Positions 38,523-46,044 of a stretch of DNA of 64,000 nucleotides are shown here, piece after piece. Each line of letters begins with the position of its first letter. Position 1 is the first letter of the stretch. The notes below the pieces were generated by a model. That model saw only the letters and a list, made by a program, of their open reading frames with translations, was not told where the DNA came from and made no database searches. The position numbers and the translations under genes were made by a program. The DNA is from Leeuwenhoekiella sp. MAR_2009_132 (GTDB lineage: Bacteria; Bacteroidota; Bacteroidia; Flavobacteriales; Flavobacteriaceae). The stretch covers positions 1,870,001-1,934,000 of the forward strand of contig NZ_JHZY01000004.1 of NCBI RefSeq assembly GCF_000687915.1, read 5' to 3'.

Positions 38523-38536
38523 CGAAAGCGTTTGCG
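38523..38536 (+). promoter_or_regulatory. Probable LacI-family operator upstream of the MFS sugar transporter
   Basis: CGAAAGCGTTTGCG matches 12 of 14 bases of the CGAAAACGTTTTCG palindrome found between lacI and the TonB receptor gene. It lies about 70 bp before the transporter ATG. This suggests that the transporter belongs to the same repressor regulon despite lying on the other side of lacI. Confidence 0.65.
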
Positions 38537-38605
38537 TTTTCTGTATTGCTATTTTAAAACAACTTTCTATTTCTACATTTAATTATAATCTATTAATATT
38601 CTTTT

Positions 38606-39955
38606 ATGAATAAGATATTGAGTGCAATTAATAAACCTAAACTTTCATTCTGGCAAATTTTCAATATGAATGTTGGTTTTCTCGGTATTCAGTTCAGTTT
38701 TGGACTTCAGCAAACAGCCATAAATCCTATCTTTTTATTTTTAGGTGCTTCAGAAGATATGCTGCCTATTTTAAATATTGCAGGGCCTATTACGGGACTT
38801 GTGATTCAGCCAATAATTGGTGCTATTTCTGATAAAACCTGGTTGCCAAAATGGGGTGGTCGAAGAAAACCTTTCTTTCTTGTGGGAGCGCTAATAGGAA
38901 GTTTGTGTTTATTTGCTTTTCCATACAGTCCGGCGCTTTGGTTTGCTGTAGGTTTACTCTGGATTCTTGATGTGGGAAACAATATGGCGATGGAGCCCTA
39001 TCGTGCTTTCGTGGGAGATAAATTACCTGCAAAGCAATTGAGTTTAGGATATCAAATGCAAAGTCTTTTTGTAGGCGCAGGTATAGTTCTTGCAAACGCT
39101 TCAATCTTCCTATTTCAAGATTGGTTTGGTGGAGGCGATGTAGCTGATGCTGCAGGCTCGATCCCAAAATGGTTATATTATTCGTTTTTTATAGGAGCTG
39201 TACTTTCAGTAGGAACAATTTTGTGGTCTGTTTTAAAAACTCCTGAAATCCCACCTACAGAAGAGGAACTTGACGAAATTAACCAGCATAGAGCACTTCC
39301 ATTTTCACAGCGGTTAAAAATACCATTTATTGAGATTGCAAGCACCATTAAAGAAATGCCTCGATTTATGTGGCGTGTTGCAGGAGTGTATTTATTTCAG
39401 TGGTATGCATTATTTATTTACTGGCAGTTTACGGTGCCTTTATTTAAAACAACAATGGGTTTCAATACTTCACAGGCAGCCGCACAGGCAGCAAAGATGA
39501 GTACGACTTATAATATCACCACTATTGTAGTAGCATTAGCACTAGTGCCGTTAACTTTGAAATTTGGGGGACGTAAAGTGTATTCTTTAAGTCTTTTTGG
39601 TTCTGCACTAGCACTGCTTACGATACCCTACATTACAGATCCTATATTAGTATTATTACCTATGATCTTATTCGGAATAGGATGGGCGGCGATGATGGGT
39701 ATTCCGTACACGATGGTTTCTAAAATTGTTCCTCAGAAAAAAAGAGGTATTTATATGGGTATTTTAAATATGATGATTGTAATCCCAATGGGTATTCAAA
39801 CAGTCTCTTTTGGTCCTATTTATAAATATTTATTAGGTGGTAATGCAGTAAATGCAATACTTTTTGGTGGTGTGTTCTTTATGATCGCAGCAATTTTGGC
39901 ATTACGACTAAAGCCAAAACACGCAGAGAAAGTATTTGAAGAGACAGAAGGATAA
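38606..39955 (+). CDS. MFS sugar transporter, SUT/SLC45-like (probable sucrose:H+ symporter)
   Basis: A 449-residue twelve-helix MFS carrier. After the second helix it reads GPITGLVIQPIIGAISD followed by GGRRKPFF (residues 84-91). This closely follows the signature of plant sucrose transporters and animal SLC45 proteins (GPxxGLxVQPxxGxxSD then GRRRPF). The conserved loop and the neighbouring fructokinase and GH100-like genes argue for sucrose or a related disaccharide, carried intact into the cytosol with protons. It is convergent with the LacI gene, 7 bp apart. Maltose-type disaccharides are the main alternative. Confidence 0.85.
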   Translation: MNKILSAINKPKLSFWQIFNMNVGFLGIQFSFGLQQTAINPIFLFLGASEDMLPILNIAGPITGLVIQPIIGAISDKTWLPKWGGRRKPFFLVGALIGSLCLFAFPYSPALWFAVGLLWILDVGNNMAMEPYRAFVGDKLPAKQLSLGYQMQSLFVGAGIVLANASIFLFQDWFGGGDVADAAGSIPKWLYYSFFIGAVLSVGTILWSVLKTPEIPPTEEELDEINQHRALPFSQRLKIPFIEIASTIKEMPRFMWRVAGVYLFQWYALFIYWQFTVPLFKTTMGFNTSQAAAQAAKMSTTYNITTIVVALALVPLTLKFGGRKVYSLSLFGSALALLTIPYITDPILVLLPMILFGIGWAAMMGIPYTMVSKIVPQKKRGIYMGILNMMIVIPMGIQTVSFGPIYKYLLGGNAVNAILFGGVFFMIAAILALRLKPKHAEKVFEETEG

Positions 39956-39979
39956 TACATTACTAAATAATTGTATTAT
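39952..39979. terminator. Weak bidirectional hairpin between the transporter and lacI
   Basis: ATAATACA (39952-39959) pairs with TGTATTAT (39972-39979) across the stop codons of two convergent genes. It is AT-rich and lacks a long U run, so it is weak support only. Confidence 0.35.
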
Positions 39980-41000
39980 TTGTTGAATCACGGGTTATTA
40001 AAGCAGTAGGTAAAACTACTGTTTTATGCTTTATAGCGGTTTTTTGTTTACCTGCGTTCAATTCTTTCAGCAATAATTTAAATGCTTTTTTACCCATTTT
40101 AAACCCCGGTTGATCTACCGTGCTCAATGTGGGCGTAATTGCAGAAGATACAAACCAATTACTAAATCCCATTAAAGCAATATCCTGTGGCATTTTTATA
40201 CCCTTTTCATTAAAAACTTTAATGGCGCCTACCGCAACTTGATCTGCACCCGTGAATAAACCATCTATGTCTGTATGATCTTGAAGTAGTTTTTCTGCAT
40301 TTCTAATGCCGTCTTCAAAATCTACTGCAGGGCATTCGTAAACTATAGAAGGGTCGTACGGAATATTGTAATCTTTTAATGCCTGTTTGTACCCAAGGAA
40401 ACGGTCGATTGCGTTTTGAGGAATAAGTGTTCCTCTAAAATGTGCAATGCGTTTACAGCCATTTTTTAATAAATGAGAGGTAGCAATGTACGCTGCTTTG
40501 CGATCATCAATAACAACTTTAGAACAGGGTACAACCTTAGCTATTTTATCAAACATCACTAATGGAATTTTACGGTCTATGACTTCTAAAAGATGTCTAA
40601 AATCATCAGTTTTATTTGCGAGCGAAATTATAATACCGTCTACACGTTTATCAATAAGAAGATCTATTTGCTTTTTCTCTAGCTCATAGGATTCATTAGA
40701 CTGAAGAACTATTACGAGATATCCTTTTTTTTCTGCAAGTTCTATAATGCCGTTAACAACCGTCGAAAAAAAATGATGTACAACATCAGGAATGATCACA
40801 CCTATAATTCTAGATTCTTTAGTTCTTAAATTAACAGCAAACGAGTTTGGTTTGTAATTGAGACTTTCAGCAATCTCAAGAACTTTTTTTCTGGTTTTAG
40901 GGCTTACATCTTTATAACCTTTCAAGGCTTTTGAAACGGTAGTAATAGAAATGTTCAATTTTTCTGCAATATCTCTTAAGGTCGTCTGTTCCATACTCAA
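39963..41000 (-). CDS. LacI-family transcriptional regulator of the sugar locus
   Basis: A 345-residue LacI/GalR regulator. The N-terminal helix-turn-helix and hinge reads TLRDIAEKLNISITTVSKAL, then NYKPN. The periplasmic-binding-protein-like effector domain follows (GVIIPDVVHHFFS, DGIIISLANK, GLFTGADQVAVGAI). It is divergent from the TonB receptor gene; two palindromic operators lie between the two starts, so it probably represses both the receptor and itself until the sugar or a derivative binds. The effector is unknown. Confidence 0.93.
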   Translation of the reverse strand: MSMEQTTLRDIAEKLNISITTVSKALKGYKDVSPKTRKKVLEIAESLNYKPNSFAVNLRTKESRIIGVIIPDVVHHFFSTVVNGIIELAEKKGYLVIVLQSNESYELEKKQIDLLIDKRVDGIIISLANKTDDFRHLLEVIDRKIPLVMFDKIAKVVPCSKVVIDDRKAAYIATSHLLKNGCKRIAHFRGTLIPQNAIDRFLGYKQALKDYNIPYDPSIVYECPAVDFEDGIRNAEKLLQDHTDIDGLFTGADQVAVGAIKVFNEKGIKMPQDIALMGFSNWFVSSAITPTLSTVDQPGFKMGKKAFKLLLKELNAGKQKTAIKHKTVVLPTALITRDSTNNTII

Positions 41001-41042
41001 ATTTAAACATTGTACTATTAGCGCAACTATTTAAATGAAAAT

Positions 41043-41079
41043 CGAAAACGTTTTCGGTTAAATCGAAAACGTTTTCGAT
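41043..41079. promoter_or_regulatory. Tandem LacI-type operators
   Basis: Two palindromes: CGAAAACGTTTTCG at 41043-41056 and an 18-bp perfect palindrome ATCGAAAACGTTTTCGAT at 41062-41079. Their centres (CpG steps) are 21 bp apart, two turns of the helix, so two repressor dimers would bind the same face. They lie 42 bp from the lacI start codon and 73 bp from the receptor start codon. Confidence 0.88.
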
Positions 41080-41152
41080 GATTTTTTAATCATTTCTACT
41101 TTATAAGTCTATTTAATTTGAGGGTATCAAGTAATCATTAAATCATATTGAG

Positions 41153-43783
41153 ATGAGATTAAATAGGTTTTCAAACGTTTTCTTACTAGTACTATTTTTA
41201 GTAGTAGGATCTGGCCTTATGGCCCAATCAACAATTTCTGGTACTGTAAAAGATAATGCTGGTATGGCATTGCCGGGAGTAAATGTTATTCTTGAGTCTA
41301 TGAGTAAAGGCTCTGTTACAGACTTTGATGGGAATTATACTATTACAGATGTTGCTGATGGCTCTTATACAATACTAGTATCTTATGTAGGTTTTAAGAC
41401 TGAAAAAAGAGCGATCACAATTAGCGGAGAAGATGTGGTTTCTAACTTTGATTTACAAACTGACGCACAATCTTTAGATCAGGTAATTGTAACCGGTGTT
41501 GCAAACCCAAGATCACGTATAGAATCTAGTGTTTCGGTTACGAGTTTAAAGCCAGAAGTGGTTCAGCAATCTGCGCCAAGAAGTACCGCTGAGATTTTTA
41601 GAACCATACCGGGTATTCGTTCAGAATCTTCAGGTGGTGAAGGGAATGCGAACATCGCAGTACGTGGGGTGCCTATTTCTTCCGGCGGATCTAAATATGT
41701 ACAATTACAAGAAGATGGTTTGCCAGTATTATTGTATGGTGATATATCTTTTGGTACAGCAGATATCTTTACCCGTTTTGACAGCAATGTAGCTCGTATT
41801 GAAGCTATACGTGGGGGTTCTGCATCAACATTATCTTCAAACTCTCCGGGTGGTATTATAAACATCATTAGTAAAACCGGAAAACAAGAAGGCGGTTCTG
41901 TAGGAACTACTTTAGGTCTTGATTACAGTAGTTTCCGTACAGATTTTGATTATGGGGGTAAGATAGGTGACGGTTTATATATGCATATGGGTGGTTTTTA
42001 CCGCGTAGGTGAAGGTGTGCGTCCTGCAGATTTTACTGCAAATAATGGAGGCCAGTTTAAATTTAATATCACTAAGGAATTTGAAAAAGGCTATGTGCGT
42101 TTAAGCGCCAAGTATCTTAATGATCGTGCTATCGCTTACCTTCCGGGACCGGTTGCCGTTACAGGTACTAACGCAAACCCTGAGTTTTCAGATTTAGCTA
42201 ATTTTGATGCAACCCGCGGAACACTGCATACCCCATTCCTTGAGCAAAATGTAGGTTTTGGTCCTAATGGTGACTTGCGAAGATCTAAAATTTCTGACGG
42301 TATGAACCCCGTGAGTACTTCAGTAGGTCTTGAGGCTTCATTTGATTTAGGGAACGATTTTAAGATTAAAACAAACGGAAGATTTAGTATGAATAAAGGA
42401 AGATTTGTATCTCCTTTCCCTGCGCAGGTTGCAACTGCTGGTGCGCTACTAGGTGATGATTTTGCTGCAGCTAACAATTGGAGTTCTTTTCAATACGCAA
42501 ATGGTGATGGCGCCGTAGCCAATGATGCGGTTTTAGCGCGTATTCATCTATTTGATACAGAGCTTAACAACTTCAATAACTTTATGAATGATATTAAGCT
42601 TACTAAGAAGTTAAATAACTTAAACGTTACTTTAGGTTTCTTTAAATCTATGCAAAATATCTCAATGTCCTGGTTGTGGAATTCCTATCTGCAAGAGGTA
42701 TCAGATGATAATGCGCGTTTAGTAAATATAGCTGATGCAGCGGGTAATTCTTTAAGTGAAAACGGACTTTATGCATACGGGACACCATTTTGGGGCAATC
42801 TACATCGTAATTACGATACGCGTTATAATGTATCTGCACCCTATGTTAACTTAGGTTTTGAAGCTTCAGAAAAATTAAATTTTGATGCAAGTTTACGTGT
42901 TGATTTAGGTAGAGTTGATGGTACATTCACTGGTGGTACTTCAAGACAATTTGATGTAAATAATGATGGTATTATATCTGTGCCAGAACAAAATGTTTTT
43001 GCTGTAGATAATGCTAATGCAACTACTGTTAACTATGATTATGATTATGTATCGTATTCTGTAGGAGCTAATTTATTGCTAACAGATCGTCAGGCGGTAT
43101 TTGGTAGATATAGCCGTGGTGCTTCTGCAAAAGCAGATCGTATTTTATTCTCAGGTTTAAATTATCTTGATGGTGATGCAATTAATGGTTTAGATTTTAT
43201 CAACCAGGCAGAATTAGGATATAAAAACAACTTTGAGAAAGGTGCACTTTATGTAACTGCTTTTTACGCTAAAACTATTGAAGAAGGCGGGTTTGAAGCA
43301 ACTTCGCAAACTATTATAGAAAATGATTACAGATCACTAGGTCTGGAGATTGAAGGTTCTTATTCCTTTGAAGATTTTAGCTTAAGAGGAGCTCTTACTT
43401 ATACAAATGCGAAGATAGATTCTGGGGATAATGAAGGAAATAAGCCACGTAGACAGCCAGACTTTATTTTTAACGTAATCCCTACTTACGATTTTGGTGC
43501 TGCAAAGCAAAATTCTGTAGGATTAAGCTTTGTAGGTCAAACTAAGGCGTATGCTCAAGATTCAAATGAACTTATTCTACCGGGATTTGTTATGGTTAAC
43601 AGTTTTGTTAAAGTAGGTATTACAGAGTCTTTAAGCGCTAATATTTCAGCAAACAACATTTTTGATTCTTTAGGTATTACTGAAGCTGAAGAAGGAAGTA
43701 TTATAGAAGGACAAACAAATTTTGTTAGAGCAAGAGCTCTAAGCGGTAGATCGTTAAGCCTTTCACTCAACTATTCGTTCTAA
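41153..43783 (+). CDS. TonB-dependent receptor with carboxypeptidase-regulatory-like domain (no SusD partner)
   Basis: An 876-residue outer-membrane receptor. A signal peptide ends LMAQ. A carboxypeptidase-regulatory-like domain follows (about residues 27-105: SGTVKDNAGMALPGVNVIL, VSYVGFKTEKR), then a plug domain (about 115-245, including VIVTGVANPRSR and STLSSNSPGGIINIISKTG). A 22-strand barrel ends in LSLSLNYSF with terminal Phe. There is no SusD-like lipoprotein beside it, so it works as a stand-alone TonB receptor, like the sucrose receptor SuxA of Xanthomonas. LacI-type operators precede it. Confidence 0.93.
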   Translation: MRLNRFSNVFLLVLFLVVGSGLMAQSTISGTVKDNAGMALPGVNVILESMSKGSVTDFDGNYTITDVADGSYTILVSYVGFKTEKRAITISGEDVVSNFDLQTDAQSLDQVIVTGVANPRSRIESSVSVTSLKPEVVQQSAPRSTAEIFRTIPGIRSESSGGEGNANIAVRGVPISSGGSKYVQLQEDGLPVLLYGDISFGTADIFTRFDSNVARIEAIRGGSASTLSSNSPGGIINIISKTGKQEGGSVGTTLGLDYSSFRTDFDYGGKIGDGLYMHMGGFYRVGEGVRPADFTANNGGQFKFNITKEFEKGYVRLSAKYLNDRAIAYLPGPVAVTGTNANPEFSDLANFDATRGTLHTPFLEQNVGFGPNGDLRRSKISDGMNPVSTSVGLEASFDLGNDFKIKTNGRFSMNKGRFVSPFPAQVATAGALLGDDFAAANNWSSFQYANGDGAVANDAVLARIHLFDTELNNFNNFMNDIKLTKKLNNLNVTLGFFKSMQNISMSWLWNSYLQEVSDDNARLVNIADAAGNSLSENGLYAYGTPFWGNLHRNYDTRYNVSAPYVNLGFEASEKLNFDASLRVDLGRVDGTFTGGTSRQFDVNNDGIISVPEQNVFAVDNANATTVNYDYDYVSYSVGANLLLTDRQAVFGRYSRGASAKADRILFSGLNYLDGDAINGLDFINQAELGYKNNFEKGALYVTAFYAKTIEEGGFEATSQTIIENDYRSLGLEIEGSYSFEDFSLRGALTYTNAKIDSGDNEGNKPRRQPDFIFNVIPTYDFGAAKQNSVGLSFVGQTKAYAQDSNELILPGFVMVNSFVKVGITESLSANISANNIFDSLGITEAEEGSIIEGQTNFVRARALSGRSLSLSLNYSF

Positions 43784-43810
43784 ACCCCCTTATTATAATT
43801 AAATTGTATT

Positions 43811-43844
43811 GTAGTGGATTAATTCTCAGTAATTAATCCACTAC
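43811..43844 (+). terminator. Strong hairpin between receptor and hydrolase genes
   Basis: A perfect 14-bp stem GTAGTGGATTAATT (43811-43824) / AATTAATCCACTAC (43831-43844) has a 6-nt loop, 28 bp beyond the receptor stop. Only TTATTT follows, so termination would be partial. It may instead protect the receptor mRNA 3' end and lower expression of the downstream enzymes. Confidence 0.6.
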
Positions 43845-43876
43845 TTATTTAAAAAATAACCAAACAAGTTTTAGTT

Positions 43877-45046
43877 ATGATAGAATACAATAAAGCAAAA
43901 GATTTACTTCATAAAGTAGCTTCTCCACAAGGTTTTCTTGCAAGCGCCAACGATATTTCAAATTATAGGAGAGTTTGGGCACGTGATGGTGTTATATGCG
44001 GTTTAGCTGGTTTACTTGATGGTGATAAACAGCTTACTGAAGCTTTTAAACAAACGCTTATCACATTAGCAACACATCAACATAAGCTAGGTAATATTCC
44101 TTCAAATGTTCATTTTGCAGAAACAGGTGTTGAAATCAGTTTTGGAGGGCTAGCCGGTCGTGTAGATACAGTTTCCTGGTTTATAATAGGAGTTTGTCAA
44201 TATGTACATAAAACGGGAGATACCGCTTTTTTTAAATCTATGAATGAAGCTATAGAAAAGGGGTTTGCATTAATGCATAGTTGGGAGTACAATGATGGAG
44301 GTTTAATGTATGTACCGCGCAGCGGAAACTGGGCTGATGAATATCCTACTCAAGGTTTTATTTTATATGATCAATTACTTCGTGTCTGGGCTATGCGTTC
44401 GTATCTAAACCTAGTGGAAGATGCAGATTTAAAGTCTAAGGTAAAGACCATTGAAAGTAAACTCGTCAAAAATTATAAGCAGCGTGGTGAGCAAGAAGCT
44501 GTTTATCATCCTAAAGCATATTCTAATCTTGATAAAAAACCGTATTGGGTAGCATCCTTGGAGCCTGCTGGTTATCAAACGCAGTTTGACGCATTTGCTA
44601 ACAGCCTTGCACTTATGCTAAAATTAGGAAGTCAAGACGATCAGGATGAGTTACTCGCTTATACAGAAACTACTCGTAAAGAATTAAAAACAAATCTCCT
44701 GCCTGCTTTTTGGCCCGTAATTAAAGAAGGAGATGAAGACTGGCGTTTTCTAACAAATAATTGTAAGTATGAGTTTAGAAACTATCCCTATGAATTTCAC
44801 AATGGGGGAACCTGGCAAATGGTTAATGGTTTTTATGGTTTGGGGCTTGTGCACTTAGGAAAACAAGATATAGCACAAGAGGTGTTAGGTCACATAAATA
44901 CTTTAAATGCCTATGAAGATTGGTCATTTTACGAAAATTTTAATTCTCAAACAGGGGCGCCTAATGGTGTGCCTTATTGTACTTGGAGCGCAGCTGGTGC
45001 TATTTTAATACAACAAGCTCTAAACGGTAATACACTGGCATTATGA
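43877..45046 (+). CDS. GH100-like (alpha/alpha)6-barrel glycosidase, probable neutral invertase
   Basis: A 389-residue cytosolic protein without a signal peptide. General annotation would call it a glycogen-debranching-like protein. The order of motifs matches GH100 alkaline/neutral invertases: WARDGVICGLAGLL (residues 34-47), GRVDTVSWFIIGV (94-106; GH100 has GRVDSGLWWI), ADEYPTQGFILYDQLLR (153-169), a YWVASLEP block with QFDAFANSLALML, and DWRFLTNN leading to FHNGGTW (GH100 HNGGSW). The predicted reaction is sucrose to glucose plus fructose, consistent with the downstream fructokinase, with which it overlaps by 4 bp. Activity is inferred; other alpha-glucosidase activity is possible. Confidence 0.7.
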   Translation: MIEYNKAKDLLHKVASPQGFLASANDISNYRRVWARDGVICGLAGLLDGDKQLTEAFKQTLITLATHQHKLGNIPSNVHFAETGVEISFGGLAGRVDTVSWFIIGVCQYVHKTGDTAFFKSMNEAIEKGFALMHSWEYNDGGLMYVPRSGNWADEYPTQGFILYDQLLRVWAMRSYLNLVEDADLKSKVKTIESKLVKNYKQRGEQEAVYHPKAYSNLDKKPYWVASLEPAGYQTQFDAFANSLALMLKLGSQDDQDELLAYTETTRKELKTNLLPAFWPVIKEGDEDWRFLTNNCKYEFRNYPYEFHNGGTWQMVNGFYGLGLVHLGKQDIAQEVLGHINTLNAYEDWSFYENFNSQTGAPNGVPYCTWSAAGAILIQQALNGNTLAL

Positions 45047-45972
45047 AAAAAGATATAGATATTATTTGCGCAGGTGAGATTCTTATAGACTTTATAGGAA
45101 TGCAGGATGACGTTTCTATAAAAGAGACAACTTCATATTCTAGATATTTAGGAGGAAGCCCAACAAATGTAGCCGTTAATACTTCTCGATTAGGACTTAA
45201 CCCTCGTATTGTTTGTGCAGTAGGTAATGATGGTTTAGGAGATTTTATGCTTAGTAAACTTGGTGCATATCATTTAGATACTCAAAGTGTAGGTGTTCGG
45301 GAGTCGCAACCTACGAGTGTGATTTTAGTTTCTAAAACTACAGGAACTCCAGATTTTGTAGCTTACAGAGAGGCTGATAAGGAGATTTATGAAGAGCAAC
45401 TTTCTCAAGAGCTGCTGGAGCGTTCAAAAGTTTTTCACACCACCTGTTTTGCATTGAGTAAAAAGCCTGCGCAAACAAGTATTATGGCCGCGGCGAAACG
45501 CGCTAAAGAATTGGGTTTGAAATTAAGTATAGATGTCAATTTTAGTGAGCGTATCTGGCCAGAACGAGAAGAGGCAATCGAGGTGATTAAATCTTATTGC
45601 AGTTACAATCCTTTAGTTAAAATAAGTGAAGATGATATGTTTCGCTTATTTGAAGTTCACAAATCACATGAAGAGATATTTGATTTTTTCCATAGTAATG
45701 GTGTTGATCTGGTTTGCTTAACACTAGGTGCTGCTGGTGTAAAAATAGCCAGAAGGAATGCTAAAATTTTAGAATTCCCAGCTTTAAAAATTGAATTTAT
45801 AGCAGATGCTACAGGAGCAGGAGATGCTTTTTGGTCTGGTTTTCTATTCGGATATTTATCTGGTTTTGATGATAAAGAAGCAGCTCAAACCGCATTAAAA
45901 ATGGCCGCTTTAAAACTTCAGTACCTGGGTAGCATTCCCGAAGATGTAGATGTTTTGGCTAAAATAAGCTAA
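45043..45972 (+). CDS. PfkB-family carbohydrate kinase, probable fructokinase
   Basis: A 309-residue ribokinase/PfkB kinase. The N-terminal glycine-rich signature is YLGGSPTNVAVNTSRLG and the C-terminal catalytic signature is DATGAGDAFWSGFLFG, where GAGD contains the catalytic Asp. The closest pattern is bacterial fructokinase (ATP plus fructose to fructose 6-phosphate). Its ATG lies inside the end of the GH100-like gene (4-bp ATGA overlap), so the two enzymes are made together, which fits cleavage of sucrose and capture of the released fructose. Other hexose kinases of the family cannot be excluded. Confidence 0.87.
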   Translation: MKKDIDIICAGEILIDFIGMQDDVSIKETTSYSRYLGGSPTNVAVNTSRLGLNPRIVCAVGNDGLGDFMLSKLGAYHLDTQSVGVRESQPTSVILVSKTTGTPDFVAYREADKEIYEEQLSQELLERSKVFHTTCFALSKKPAQTSIMAAAKRAKELGLKLSIDVNFSERIWPEREEAIEVIKSYCSYNPLVKISEDDMFRLFEVHKSHEEIFDFFHSNGVDLVCLTLGAAGVKIARRNAKILEFPALKIEFIADATGAGDAFWSGFLFGYLSGFDDKEAAQTALKMAALKLQYLGSIPEDVDVLAKIS

Positions 45973-46044
45973 AGGAAAAGAGGTCATTTCTTAGGGTGAT
46001 TCAATAATAGGTTTACTTTTGTAGTACGAGTAAACCATTAAATT

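Noticed and set aside
41043..41079. Palindromes considered as a terminator or small hairpin RNA
   Set aside because: The pair sits upstream of two divergent genes, has exact symmetry and 21-bp centre spacing, and recurs before the carrier gene, all of which fit repressor operators better.
43877..45046. Glycogen debranching enzyme as the function
   Set aside because: The motif order and the operon with fructokinase and a SUT-like carrier fit a GH100 invertase better, and the protein is too short for a two-domain debranching enzyme.
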